Source: Actinomadura sp. J1-007 (lineage in GTDB: Bacteria; Actinomycetota; Actinomycetes; Streptosporangiales; Streptosporangiaceae). From it: a stretch of 64,000 nucleotides of DNA. A model generated the notes under the pieces. That model worked only from the letters and a program-made list of their open reading frames with translations, made no database searches and was not told the DNA's origin. A program made the position numbers and the translations under genes. The stretch lies in NCBI RefSeq assembly GCF_009793335.1, contig NZ_WING01000001.1, forward strand, positions 6,944,001 through 7,008,000, in the 5' to 3' direction. Shown here in pieces: positions 17,292 to 25,833 of this stretch (its first letter is position 1; each line of letters opens with the position of its first letter).

Positions 17292-19175
17292 TCAGGGACG
17301 GGGAAGGGCGCCGGCGGCCGAGTTCGCCAGGCGCGTCGCCATCGAGCACTGGGTGCGGGTCTCGGCGGAGCCCTGGACGACGAGGAACAGCATCTCGATC
17401 GCGTCCTCGCCGTTCTGGTCGGCGTACGAGCGGTGGACGACGCGGACCAGGCACGTCCCGTCGCCCTCGCCGTCCGGTTGGACGAAGGCGCGGCGGCCGC
17501 CCAGGCGCGTCGGGCGGCCGTCCGCCGCGCCGAGGGGCTGCCCGCGGTCGAAACGCAGCTTCACCTGGAGGTCCCTGGTGGTGCTGTGCCACTGGCAGTC
17601 CCACCCCCCGAACCCGATGTCAGGGTCGCTCGCGTCGATGCCCGGAACGACGTCGAGCGCGCGGGCGCCGAGCAGCGCGCAGGCGTCCTGGTGGGCCAGC
17701 GAGCGCGCCGGGAGCGGCGGGGTCCTGCGGGGGAGCGGCCCGCGGTCCAGCACCCGGGCGGCGCCGTCGGCCGCCGTGTCGGCGATCGCGCACAGCGGCG
17801 CGGGCCCCTTCTCGGTCTGCCTCGCGGTGACCGTGACGTTCGTCGCGCCGTCGGGGGCGGGCAGCAGGAGCGTGCGCTCGCACTCGTCGTCCTCGGGACG
17901 CTCGGCGACGAGCCGGATCCGGCCCACGGTCCTCGCCACGACCGCCTGCTCGGGGCCCGGCCCGCTGTTGAGGTTCACCTTGACGTCCACGACGTTCTCG
18001 TCGCCCGAGGAGACGATCACGTCGCACCGGTCGAAGTTGCCGTAGTCCCTGTCGAGCTCGGTCTCGCCGTACCTGCCGAACGCCTCGGCGGAGACCAGCG
18101 CGCAGGGCTCGGCGGTGCGCGGATCGCCGATGACGGACGCGGGTCTCGCGGGGGACGGGTCCTTGTCCTCGCCCTCCGCGAGGAACGGCGTGAACGGCAG
18201 CGCGGCGACGAGGGCGGCGACGGCCGCTCCCGCGAGGAGGAGGCGCGGGCGGTGCGTCGCGAACGCCGCCACGGCCGCCCACGTCAGGCCGCGCGGCCGT
18301 TCCTCCGGTTTGGACCGCGTGTCCTCCTCCGTCACGGTGACGACGGCGTGGACGGGCAGCTCCGGTTCCGCCGTGCCCGCCACCGCGTCCAGCAGCCTGG
18401 CCGCTTCGGCGGCATCGGGCCGGTCCGCCGGGTCGGGCCGCGACAACGCTTCCAGGACCTCGTCCAGCGGCCCCGCCTCGGCGGGCGGCTCGTCCGCGCC
18501 CGGCTCGTCCGCGCCCTGGCGGGGCGGGCCCGGCTCGTCCGCGCCCTGGTGGGGCGGGCCTCCCATGACCAGCGCTCGGACGGTCGCGCCTAGGGAGAAC
18601 ACGTCCGACGCGGGCTCGGGCCGTCCGCGGACGACCTCGGGGGCGGCGAAGGCCGGGGTGTGGCTGACGGCGCCGTTCGACGTGACCGTCTCCCGGCCGC
18701 CGAACCGGTACGCGGCGCCGAAGTCGGTCAGCTTGGCGGTCCCGTTCTCGGTGACGACGATGTTGCCCGGCTTGATGTCGCAGTGCACGATGCCCGCGGC
18801 GTGGAGGGCCGCGAGCGCGCCCGCGATCTGCGCGCCGATGCGCGCCGCGACCTCCGGCGACACCGCCGGCCAGCTCTCCAGGCTCCCGCCGGGCACGTAC
18901 TCCATGACCAGCCAGGACGTGCTGCGCCCGCGCGCCCGCACGCGGACGGCGTCGTACAGGGTCACCACGTGCGGGTGGCTGAACCGCGCCAGCGCCCGCG
19001 CCTCGGCCCGCAGCCGGTCGAACGCGGTGGTGCTGTCGTCCCCGAGCAGGGCCCGTTTCAGCGCGACGCGCCTGCCGAGCTCCCGGTCGTCGGCCAGCCA
19101 CACCTCGCCCGTTCCCCCGCGGAGGGGCCCTTTGACCAACCGGAACCGTCCAGCGATCTCCGCTCCCAAGCGCAC
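17292..19175 (-). CDS. Transmembrane Ser/Thr protein kinase with duplicated Cys-paired ectodomain
   Basis: 627 residues from GTG 19175 (AGGAG five bases upstream). Kinase domain about 1-265: Gly loop GPLRGGTGEVWLA, Lys about 40 in VALKRAL, catalytic loop HCDIKPGNIVV, TDFGAA, APEV. The loop has Cys where most kinases have Arg (HRD), so activation-loop phosphorylation may not be needed. A short repeat GADEPG occurs near residue 215. One TM (about 340-360) leads to an extracellular part with two related units, each starting CALV/CALL and containing a second Cys, resembling DUF3558-type lipoprotein domains. The ectodomain is probably the sensor. Convergent with the FHA gene. Confidence 0.85.
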   Translation of the reverse strand: MRLGAEIAGRFRLVKGPLRGGTGEVWLADDRELGRRVALKRALLGDDSTTAFDRLRAEARALARFSHPHVVTLYDAVRVRARGRSTSWLVMEYVPGGSLESWPAVSPEVAARIGAQIAGALAALHAAGIVHCDIKPGNIVVTENGTAKLTDFGAAYRFGGRETVTSNGAVSHTPAFAAPEVVRGRPEPASDVFSLGATVRALVMGGPPHQGADEPGPPRQGADEPGADEPPAEAGPLDEVLEALSRPDPADRPDAAEAARLLDAVAGTAEPELPVHAVVTVTEEDTRSKPEERPRGLTWAAVAAFATHRPRLLLAGAAVAALVAALPFTPFLAEGEDKDPSPARPASVIGDPRTAEPCALVSAEAFGRYGETELDRDYGNFDRCDVIVSSGDENVVDVKVNLNSGPGPEQAVVARTVGRIRLVAERPEDDECERTLLLPAPDGATNVTVTARQTEKGPAPLCAIADTAADGAARVLDRGPLPRRTPPLPARSLAHQDACALLGARALDVVPGIDASDPDIGFGGWDCQWHSTTRDLQVKLRFDRGQPLGAADGRPTRLGGRRAFVQPDGEGDGTCLVRVVHRSYADQNGEDAIEMLFLVVQGSAETRTQCSMATRLANSAAGALPRP

Positions 19176-19531
19176 CGCGACTCCTCTCACCCGGGAACGC
19201 CCACAGCCACGCGTGATCGAACCTACTGCGTGACAGACCGGACACACGCCGTTTCTCCGACACCGGCCGCCACTGGTCGCGCACGAGGCGTTCCCCGCCG
19301 CACGGGACGGGCGCGCCGTACGGCCGAAACCGCGTTTGCGGGCCTGTCGGTCCAATGGTGCGCGCGATCGTCCGTCAGGACCGTGACCTCCAACGCGAAA
19401 GTCGGCTGGAATGCGCGTTCAATTCGATCCTTGGAACAGCGGCGCGCTCGGGGAGGGGCGCCTGAGCCGGACGGAGCACCCGGGGACGCGTGCGGCTGGG
19501 CCGGGCGCTGGGCCGAGGGGGCCGTGCGGTT
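19176..19531. other. 356-bp intergenic region
   Basis: Sits upstream of the kinase and downstream of the small gene at 19532-19780, both on the minus strand. TAGGTT in minus orientation at about 19219-19224 could be a -10 element for the kinase. I see no gene or stable long hairpin. Confidence 0.3.
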
Positions 19532-19780
19532 CTACGGTCGGCCGGTGTTCAGGCGGGCCGCGGTGCGGCGGGCGAACTCGCCCGCCAGGGCGCGGGCCAG
19601 GGCGTCGTCGAAACGGGGGTGCCGCTCCAGGAACTGGAGCGCCTCGGCGAGCTCGTCGGTGGTCAGCCGGCCGACCGGCTTTCCCGACCAGGCGCCGCGG
19701 CGGGCGCCCGCGGAACGGTCCTGGCCGGCGTCCGGCGCCGGGCGAGCGTGCCGCGCCCGGCTCGGTTGCGTCTGCTCCAC
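19532..19780 (-). CDS. Small soluble hypothetical protein (82 aa)
   Basis: GTG 19780 has AAAGGGAG six bases upstream and is preferred over in-frame codons farther upstream. The first 40 residues are Arg/Ala/Pro-rich and probably disordered; the rest (LTTDELAEALQFLERHPRFDDALARALAGEFARRTA) is amphipathic helical. No family recognised. It could be a small regulatory or partner protein. Confidence 0.5.
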   Translation of the reverse strand: MEQTQPSRARHARPAPDAGQDRSAGARRGAWSGKPVGRLTTDELAEALQFLERHPRFDDALARALAGEFARRTAARLNTGRP

Positions 19781-19896
19781 CTCGTGCTCCCTTTCCTCAC
19801 ATCGGCGCACCGGTCTGTCGGCGCGCCGTCCGCAGCTCGTCGCCGGCCGCCGCACATGTGCTGGATTCCCGTTCGCTTTCCAAATACAGTGGCCGA

Positions 19897-20079
19897 GTGC
19901 ATTGGTGGAATCAGCAGGCTTTCGATGGAGCCGCGGAGGCCCAGGCGGCGGATCCGTCTCCGGGAAATCTGATGGCCGCGGCCCAGGTTCAGGCGCTCAT
20001 CTCGATCGCCGAGGCGCTGCACCGCATCGCCGCCGTCGTCGAAGACCGGGACAGACAGGACGCGTTCACGGGGGACTGA
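19897..20079 (+). CDS. Small helical hypothetical protein (60 aa)
   Basis: From GTG 19897 it reads MHWWNQQAFDGAAEAQAADP and then an amphipathic helix (AAAQVQALISIAEALHRIAAVVEDRD) ending in acidic/basic residues. The Shine-Dalgarno is weak, so leaderless initiation or an upstream start is possible. The strong hairpin 7 bp after its stop supports its being a transcribed gene. It is divergent from the 82-aa gene. Function unknown. Confidence 0.45.
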   Translation: MHWWNQQAFDGAAEAQAADPSPGNLMAAAQVQALISIAEALHRIAAVVEDRDRQDAFTGD

Positions 20080-20085
20080 TCGGAC

Positions 20086-20137
20086 CGGCCATGGAATACC
20101 GCTGCGCGGGGAAATGCACGGCGGTATTCCATGGCCG
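20086..20137. terminator. 17-bp perfect inverted repeat, bidirectional terminator
   Basis: CGGCCATGGAATACCGC at 20086-20102 pairs perfectly with 20121-20137 across an 18-base loop. It lies exactly between convergent genes ending at 20079 and 20157. The arms are less GC-rich than the surroundings and have no U-tract. Confidence 0.65.
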
Positions 20138-20156
20138 TTCGCCGTTCTCAGAGTTC

Positions 20157-20999
20157 TCAGACCTCGCTGAACGACTTGCGCTCCGACCTGGCGCCGTTCG
20201 ACGGCGCGAGCCGGGAGGTCCGGGCGGCGGGCGGGCGCAGGGTGCCCGCACCGTTCTCGGCGGGGTGCTCCCCGTTGGACGCCACGGGAGCGAGCTTCTC
20301 CTCCAGCGCCGGTTCGGCACGGGACGCGTCGGAGCCGTCGGCGTCCGCGTCGCGCGGGGGCCGGGCGGGACGGTCCCGCAGGCGGCCGGCCGCCTGCCGG
20401 AGCGCGTGCTCGCCCACCAGGCGGGTCAGCTCCAGGCCCCAGCAGTCCAGCTTGTCGGCGTCGGTGAGGTCGTCGCGCTGCTGGAGCTCAGCGGCGAGCC
20501 CGCCGAGCCGCTGGGCCTCCGCCAGGTCGAACTCGCGCATCAGGTGGCAGCAGAGCTCGGCCAGGGCGGCGTGGTCCCGTTCGAAGGAGAGCCCGGCCAG
20601 GTCGTTGCGCGACAGCCTGCTGAGCGCCCGTTTCCGCTTCAGGTCGCGGTCGGCGACGCGCAGCAGGCCGTTGAGGACCGTGATGGGCCCCATGCCGGTC
20701 CGCTGGCCCTGCGCCGGGGTGAGCGACAGGCGGAGGGCGACCGCCGAGCCGAGCCCGGCCGCCATGACGCGCGCGACCGCCAGGCTCGTGGACGACGTCG
20801 CGTCCGGCAGCCCGAACCGCCAGCCCGCCGCCGTCACCGCGAACAGGAAGATGACCGACGCGCTGGTGTTGATGAAGACGTAGAGCAGGCCGCCGGGCGA
20901 CAGCAGCGCCGCGACGGGCCTGTCCCGGTAGCGCGCGACGAGCTCCGCGCTGCCGATCCCGCCGCCGAGCAGGGCGGCCAGGAGCATCTCGATGACCAC
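20157..20999 (-). CDS. Membrane protein with cytoplasmic helical tail, unknown function
   Basis: 280 residues from GTG 20999 (AGGAAGG seven bases upstream). Two to three hydrophobic segments occupy about residues 1-90 (MLLAALLGGGIGSAELVARY, SVIFLFAVTAAGW, a weaker third). The rest is soluble: helices rich in Leu/Arg, ELCCHLMREFDLAEAQRLGG, then a disordered Arg/Pro/Ala tail. No family recognised. The 21012-21257 gene precedes it with a 12-bp gap, so the two are probably one operon. Confidence 0.65.
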   Translation of the reverse strand: MVIEMLLAALLGGGIGSAELVARYRDRPVAALLSPGGLLYVFINTSASVIFLFAVTAAGWRFGLPDATSSTSLAVARVMAAGLGSAVALRLSLTPAQGQRTGMGPITVLNGLLRVADRDLKRKRALSRLSRNDLAGLSFERDHAALAELCCHLMREFDLAEAQRLGGLAAELQQRDDLTDADKLDCWGLELTRLVGEHALRQAAGRLRDRPARPPRDADADGSDASRAEPALEEKLAPVASNGEHPAENGAGTLRPPAARTSRLAPSNGARSERKSFSEV

Positions 21000-21011
21000 G
21001 GGTCCGCCTTC

Positions 21012-21257
21012 CTAAGCGCTTCGGGTGTTCGGGCGGGCGGCGGGGCGCTCGTCGGCGCCGCTCCGCCTGGGCAGCAGGGTCGGGCGCTGCCGGGCGGGGA
21101 CCTCGGCGCCCTCGCAGCGGAGGAATTCCAGGAGCCATTCCGCGGGGCCCGTCGCGAGCCCGGTGCGGATCTGAACGGACTGGTCCCGTCCATGGAGGAA
21201 TGTCAGCATCCACCCGGCGGGGCTGCACGCCGCGGTGGTTCGAATTTGTGACTGCAT
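21012..21257 (-). CDS. Small protein with internally repeated QIRT...W-L-F module (81 aa)
   Basis: From ATG 21257 the product contains two related units, SQIRTTAACSPAGWMLTFLHGRD and, about 26 residues later, QIRTGLATGPAEWLLEFLRCE, followed by a basic tail. A third, weaker copy (PPYGWLVDFG) can be read just upstream of the ATG in another frame. No Shine-Dalgarno is obvious. It is tightly linked to the downstream membrane protein gene. Function unknown; a small regulator or peptide-like partner is possible. Confidence 0.45.
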   Translation of the reverse strand: MQSQIRTTAACSPAGWMLTFLHGRDQSVQIRTGLATGPAEWLLEFLRCEGAEVPARQRPTLLPRRSGADERPAARPNTRSA

Positions 21258-21520
21258 GAGAAATAGGGTTCCGTGCGGGCGTCCCGAAGTCGACCAGCCA
21301 TACGGCGGGCCTTTCAGATTGGCCGCAATATGTCCGGCACTTTTCTGGGGATCTACCGAAGGGCGGCCTTCGATCTCCCGCAGACCGGCACCTCCCGGCT
21401 ATAGCGTCCAGACCGCGTGCCGGGGCCGCATGTCGGTGCGATGGCCGCGCATATGCCCACATCCGCCCGCCGGAATTCCCGCGCGCCGCGTTCGCCGCCG
21501 CCTTTCGCGGACGCGGGATT

Positions 21521-21823
21521 TCAGGCGTCCTCGGCGGCGGGCACGGGAAGGCCGGGGAGCGCCGACCGGGTCGGGCGGACCTCGATGATCTCGTACGTGA
21601 CGGCGCCCGAACGGTGGAACGGGTCCTCGGCGGCGATCCGTTCGACGCGCTCGCGGTCGGTGCCCGAGGCGAGGAAGACGCCCCCGGTGCGCGGGACGCG
21701 GCGTCCCGCCAGCAGGAACGTCCCGTCGGCGAGGTACCGGTCGACGAACGCGTAATGCTCGGGGACCAGCCGGTCGATGGCGTCCAGCGAGCCGGGCGCG
21801 TAGTGCAGCAGCAGGATGAACAT
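21521..21823 (-). CDS. YciI-like (YCII domain) protein
   Basis: 100 residues from ATG 21823 (TTG 21835 is an alternative). The dimeric alpha/beta ferredoxin-like YCII fold is indicated by MFILLLHYAPGSLDAIDRL, PEHYAFVDRYLADGTFLLAG and the ending EDPFHRSGAVTYEIIEVRP. The family contains a His/Asp pair and a few members have dehydrochlorinase or muconolactone isomerase-like activity, but most are uncharacterised. It lies 68 bp downstream of, and in the same direction as, a LysR gene that may control it. Confidence 0.75.
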   Translation of the reverse strand: MFILLLHYAPGSLDAIDRLVPEHYAFVDRYLADGTFLLAGRRVPRTGGVFLASGTDRERVERIAAEDPFHRSGAVTYEIIEVRPTRSALPGLPVPAAEDA

Positions 21824-21891
21824 GCGGGCAGTCAACGCCGCGGCCGTCCGCGCCGTCCACGAGGCGACGCCTTCATCGCGTGAGGGGACGC

Positions 21892-22758
21892 CTAACGCGC
21901 CAGGTGGCGGGCCAGTCCGGGCAGCAGCGGGTGGGGCGCGTCACCCGGCCGCGCGAGCCCGTACCGCAGCCGCGGCGCGCCTTCGGCGGTCAGCGGCCGC
22001 CAGGCCAGGCCCGGTTCGCCCGCCGCGTCCCAGCGCGGGCGCAGCGCGACGACGGGGTCCCCGGAGGCCAGCTCGGCGCGGGTGATCGCCCGGCGGGCGG
22101 TGGCGGTGCGGAGCGCGGGCCGCCACCCGGCCGCGCGGCAGGCGGCGAGGACCGCGTCGTGGTAGCCGGACGCCAGCTCGCGGGGGAACCACAGCAGCTC
22201 CTGGCCCTCCAGGTCGGCCCAGCCGATCCCGTCCAGGGCGGCGAGCGGGTGGCCGCGGGTCATCAGCACGCCGAGCGGCTCGTCCCGAACGGTCCGGACG
22301 TCCAGGCCGGTGCCGTCCACCGGCAGCGCGAGGACGCCGAAGTCCAGCCCGCCGGCGCGCAGCCGGGGGAGCTGCCCGTCGGTGGCGACGTCCTCGAAGA
22401 CCACCTCGGCGCCGAGGTCGCGGGCGGCCGTCCGCAGCCGTTCCGGCAGGTCGGGCGGTACCCCGGGCGGGACGCCGACCGTGAGCGGGCGTACGTCCAC
22501 CACCGCGGAGGCGACGGCGCGCGCGCCCCGTTCGGCGGCGGCCAGCGCCGCGCGGGCCTCCGGCAGGAGCGCCTCCCCGGCGGCGGTCAGCGCCATCCCG
22601 GCGGCGGAGCGTTCGAAGAGCGGCGCGCCGAGCTCCCGTTCCAGGCTGCGGATCTGCTGGCTGAGGGACGGGGAGCGCAGGCCCAGCCACTCGGCCGCGC
22701 GCGTGAGGTTGCCCTCGTCCGCGACCGCGCAGAAGTACCTGAGCTGCCGAAACTCCAC
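21892..22758 (-). CDS. LysR-family transcriptional regulator
   Basis: 288 residues, ATG 22758. The HTH is canonical (MEFRQLRYFCAVADEGNLTRAAE, then SPSLSQQIRSLERELG and LFERSAAGMALTAAG), followed by a substrate-binding domain ending at the C-terminus. LysR proteins usually regulate a neighbouring operon; here the YciI gene follows on the same strand and the SDR/isomerase pair lies on the opposite side beyond a 20-bp minisatellite. The repeat array starts only 33 bp upstream of its start codon and so occupies its promoter region. Confidence 0.88.
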   Translation of the reverse strand: MEFRQLRYFCAVADEGNLTRAAEWLGLRSPSLSQQIRSLERELGAPLFERSAAGMALTAAGEALLPEARAALAAAERGARAVASAVVDVRPLTVGVPPGVPPDLPERLRTAARDLGAEVVFEDVATDGQLPRLRAGGLDFGVLALPVDGTGLDVRTVRDEPLGVLMTRGHPLAALDGIGWADLEGQELLWFPRELASGYHDAVLAACRAAGWRPALRTATARRAITRAELASGDPVVALRPRWDAAGEPGLAWRPLTAEGAPRLRYGLARPGDAPHPLLPGLARHLAR

Positions 22759-22790
22759 CCAACGAGCCTACGCGGCACCAGACGCCCCAC

Positions 22791-23280
22791 ACGAGCCGGT
22801 CCCCGCCCGGACGAGCCGGGCTCCGTCCGTACGAGCTGGGCCCCGCCCGTACGCGCGGGGCGCCGTCCGTACGAGCCGGGTCCCGTCCGTACGGGCCGGG
22901 TGCCGTCCGTACGAGCCGGGCCCCGCCAGTAGCGCGGGCGCCGTCCGTGCGAGCCGGGCCCCGCCCGCACGCGCGGGGCGCCGCCAGTACGAGCCGGGCC
23001 CCGCCAGTACGGGCCGGACCCCGTCCGTACGAGCCGGGCCCTGCCCGCACGAGCCGAACCCGTCCGTACGAGCCGGACCCCGTCCGCACGAATCGGGCCC
23101 TGTCCGGACGAGCCGGACCTCGCCCGTACGCGCGGGCGCCGTCCGTACGAGCCGGACCCCGTCCGCACGAGCCGGGCGTCGTCCGCTCGCGCGGGGCGTC
23201 GCCCGTACGCGCGGGCCCCGCCCGTACGAGCCGGGCCCCGCCGGTACACGCGGGCCCCGTCCGTACGCGCGGGGTGCCGG
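22791..23280. repeat. 20-bp tandem minisatellite, about 25 units
   Basis: A contiguous array of about 25 diverged units of 18-20 bp with consensus close to ACGAGCCGGGCCCCGTCCGT. Variants ACGCGCGGGG and ACGGGCCGG recur in the array. Most units contain the hexamer CGTACG across the junction. There are no unique spacers, and the 20-bp period is not a multiple of three, so it opens long but artefactual reading frames of Arg/Pro/Gly/Tyr repeats on both strands. It fills most of the region between LysR and SDR genes. A G9-10 homopolymer follows at about 23291. Confidence 0.85.
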
Positions 23281-23430
23281 TTTCGGGTCCGGGGGGGGGC
23301 TGCCCGGTGGGGACGGGTGGAGCCCGGTTTGGTCATGTGGGGGCCAATTTGTGCTTTTCTCCGGTGTGTGGGTGGCGTGCCGGGTAGTGAGCGCCGTGTC
23401 AGGAGCCGCCGACCGTTCAGGGGTGATCGT

Positions 23431-24270
23431 GTGAGTCCGCCGGCGCAACGGCAGAGGCCGCCGGGTGTCCAGTCGCAGATGGACCCCCGGCCGGACTGCG
23501 GCGAGGAGAGCTACCGGGGATCGGGACGGCTGGCGGGCAAGGCCGCAGTGATCACCGGCGGCGACAGCGGGATCGGCCGGGCGGTGGCCATCGCCTACGC
23601 CCGCGAGGGCGCCGACGTCCTGATCTCCTACCTGGACGAGCACGACGACGCCCGCGACACCGCGCGCCTGGTCGAGGAGGCCGGGCGGCGGGCCGTCCTC
23701 GTGCCGGGCGACCTCGCGCGGCCCGAGCACTGCCGCGAGGTGATCGCCAAGGCCGCCGAGGCGTTCGGACGGATCGACGTGCTGGTGAGCAACGCGGCGT
23801 ACCAGATGACCCGCGACGCGCTGGAGGACGTGCCGGACGAGGAGTGGGACCACACGTTCCAGACCAACATCACGGCGATGTTCCACCTGTGCAAGGCGGC
23901 GCTGCCGCACATGGGCGAGGGCGGCTCGATCATCGGCTCCACGTCGGTCAACTCCGACGCGCCGCCGCCGAAGCTGCTCGCCTACAACTGCACGAAGGCG
24001 GCGATCGCGAACTTCGTCGGCGGGCTGTCACAGCTCCTCGGCCCCCGCGGCATCCGGGTCAACAGCGTCGCGCCCGGCCCCATCTGGACCCCGCTGATCC
24101 CGGCGACGATGCCGCCCGAGGACGTGGAGTCGTTCGGCGGGCAGGTCCCGCTCGGCCGCCCGGGGCAGCCCGCGGAGCTCGCGCCGGTGTACGTGCTGCT
24201 CGCGTCGGACGAGGCGAGCTACGTCTCGGGGGCGCGGGTCGCGGTGACCGGCGGCCAGCCGATCCTATGA
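23431..24270 (+). CDS. Short-chain dehydrogenase/reductase (SDR)
   Basis: 279 residues from GTG 23431 (AGGGG upstream). Rossmann motif TGGDSGIG near residue 50, NAA in SNAAYQ, catalytic YNCTK (Tyr-x-x-x-Lys), and PGPIWTPL. The N-terminal extension with MDPRPDCGEESYRGSGRL and the SxxGxxSYVSGARVAVTGG ending put it in the large 'glucose/ribitol dehydrogenase, general stress' subgroup (YhdF/YghA-like). It should oxidise or reduce an alcohol/carbonyl with NAD(P). Its stop overlaps the ATG of the next gene (ATGA), indicating translational coupling. Confidence 0.88.
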   Translation: MSPPAQRQRPPGVQSQMDPRPDCGEESYRGSGRLAGKAAVITGGDSGIGRAVAIAYAREGADVLISYLDEHDDARDTARLVEEAGRRAVLVPGDLARPEHCREVIAKAAEAFGRIDVLVSNAAYQMTRDALEDVPDEEWDHTFQTNITAMFHLCKAALPHMGEGGSIIGSTSVNSDAPPPKLLAYNCTKAAIANFVGGLSQLLGPRGIRVNSVAPGPIWTPLIPATMPPEDVESFGGQVPLGRPGQPAELAPVYVLLASDEASYVSGARVAVTGGQPIL

Positions 24271-25367
24271 CGGCGCGCGCGGACGGCGGCCCCGGCGCGG
24301 CCGTGGACTGGTACCCGCTGAGGCTCACCACTCCCGTCAAGTCGCACGTGTTCGGAGGCCGCGCGATCGTCGAACGGTTCGGGCGGCGGCCCGCCCCGTC
24401 CGGCCGGATCGCCGAGACGTGGGAGGTCAGCGACGTCGACGGGGAGGGCGCCGAGGTGAGCGCCGGGCCGCTGGCGGGCCGGCCCCTGCGCGGCCTCGCG
24501 ACCGGCTTCCCCGACGAGCTGATGGGGCGCGGCTGGCGCGGCGACCGGTTCCCCGTGCTGACCAAGTTCATCGACGCGACCCGCGCGCTGCCCGTCCACC
24601 TGCACGCCGACGACGACACCGCGCGGCGGCTGGAGGGGCAGCCCAGCGGAAAGACCGAGGCGTGGCACATCCTGGACGCCCCGCCCGGAGCGACCGCGCT
24701 CGCCGGGGTCAAGCCCGGCGTGGACGCCGCCACGCTGCGCGACGCCCTGCTGCGCGCCGACTTCGACGCCGTCCTGCGGCGGCTGCCCGTCCGCGCGGGC
24801 GAGACCCTCTACGTTCCGGCCGGGACGCCGCACACCTTCGGCCCCGGCACCCTCGTGTACGAGATCGAGCAGACCTCCGACGTCCAGCGCAGCGCCATGC
24901 GCCACCGCATGGAGGACGGCTCGCGCCTGGACGACGAGGACTGGCATCACAACATCGACATGCTGCTCGCCGAATGGAAGCCCGGGTTCCGTCCCGATTT
25001 CCAGCCCGGTCTGCGCATCGGCGTGGAGGACGACGTCGAACGGGTCGTCTGCTGCGCGGGCCCGTTCTTCGCGCTGGAACGCTGGCGCGCCGCCGCCGGC
25101 GCCACGATCCGGCTGCCGCTGCCGACCGCCCGCGTCCTGAGCAACGTCGGCGCCACCGTGCGGGTGGGCGTCCCCGGCTGGTCCGAGCCGCTCGACCCGG
25201 CGCGCACGCTTCTGCTCCCGGCCGCGCTCGGCGAGGCGCGGATCACCGGGCCCGCCGACGTCCTCGTCGGCTACCTGCCCGACCTGGAGCGCGACATCCG
25301 CGCCCCGTTGGCGGACGCGGGCCACGGCCCCGCCGCCGTGGCCGCCCTGGGCGAAACCACCCCCTGA
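24267..25367 (+). CDS. Class I mannose-6-phosphate isomerase-like protein
   Basis: 366 residues; ATG overlaps the SDR stop by four bases. Cupin metal site of type I phosphomannose isomerases: PVHLHADDDTARRLEG (first His pair), KTEAWHILDAPPG (Glu-Ala-Trp), and YVPAGTPHTFGPGTLVYEIEQTSD (His and the E-I-Q-T-S-D signature). It is thus likely a zinc enzyme interconverting mannose-6-phosphate and fructose-6-phosphate or a related sugar phosphate. Coupling to an SDR suggests a specialised sugar pathway rather than core mannose metabolism; the substrate is not shown. Confidence 0.82.
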   Translation: MTARADGGPGAAVDWYPLRLTTPVKSHVFGGRAIVERFGRRPAPSGRIAETWEVSDVDGEGAEVSAGPLAGRPLRGLATGFPDELMGRGWRGDRFPVLTKFIDATRALPVHLHADDDTARRLEGQPSGKTEAWHILDAPPGATALAGVKPGVDAATLRDALLRADFDAVLRRLPVRAGETLYVPAGTPHTFGPGTLVYEIEQTSDVQRSAMRHRMEDGSRLDDEDWHHNIDMLLAEWKPGFRPDFQPGLRIGVEDDVERVVCCAGPFFALERWRAAAGATIRLPLPTARVLSNVGATVRVGVPGWSEPLDPARTLLLPAALGEARITGPADVLVGYLPDLERDIRAPLADAGHGPAAVAALGETTP

Positions 25368-25416
25368 GCCACGAACGACCTCGCGGCGATTGCGTGCGAT
25401 CGTGCACGGGGCCGTC

Positions 25417-25792
25417 CCGGCTCAGCTCAGCCCGGCCCGTCCCGGCTCGGCCCGTGGCGGTCGGCTCGGCCGGGCTCGGTGCGATCCGGTGCGGCCCGGT
25501 TCGGCTCGGTGCGGCCCGGCTCGGCTCGGCCCGTTCCGGCTCGGTGAGGTCCGGTGTGGCCCGATGCGGCTCGGCCCGATGCGGCTCGGCTTGGTGCGGC
25601 TCGGCTCGATGCGATGCGGCCCGGTCCGGCTCGCCCGTCCCGGCTCGGCCCGGTGCGGCCCGGTGCGGCCCGGTGCGGCCCGGTGCGGCTCGGTGCGGCT
25701 CGGTGCGGCTCGGCCCGTGGCGGTCGGCTCGGCCTGTCCGGTCCGGCCCGATGCGGCTCGGTGTGGTGCTGCCCGGCCAGGTGCGGGCCGGG
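25417..25792. repeat. 5/10-bp simple-sequence field (GCTCG/GTGCG/GCCCG)
   Basis: About 375 bp built from pentamers of the type GNYCG, especially GGCTC, GGTGC and GGCCC phased every 5 bp, with exact 10-bp repeats (GGTGCGGCCC, GGTGCGGCTC) at about 25661-25710. No gene is credible here: the reading frames are artefacts of the repeat. It lies between the isomerase-like gene and a terminator hairpin. Confidence 0.8.
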
Positions 25793-25820
25793 CCTCGCGG
25801 AGGGTGTCCGCGAGGCCCGG
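25788..25820. terminator. Hairpin terminator
   Basis: CCGGGCCTCGCGGA pairs with TCCGCGAGGCCCGG (14 bp, perfect) across GGGTG, followed by the T-rich TCGTTCTACGTTCTTCG. Probably ends transcription from the SDR/isomerase operon. Confidence 0.65.
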
Positions 25821-25833
25821 TCGTTCTACGTTC

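Noticed and set aside
22791-23280. CRISPR array
   Set aside because: The units are contiguous, diverged, and have no spacers; no cas genes are present.
22791-23434. Long reading frames on both strands rich in Arg/Pro/Gly/Tyr over the minisatellite
   Set aside because: They are created by the 20-bp repeat, appear in several frames at once, and lack Shine-Dalgarno sequences and codon bias.
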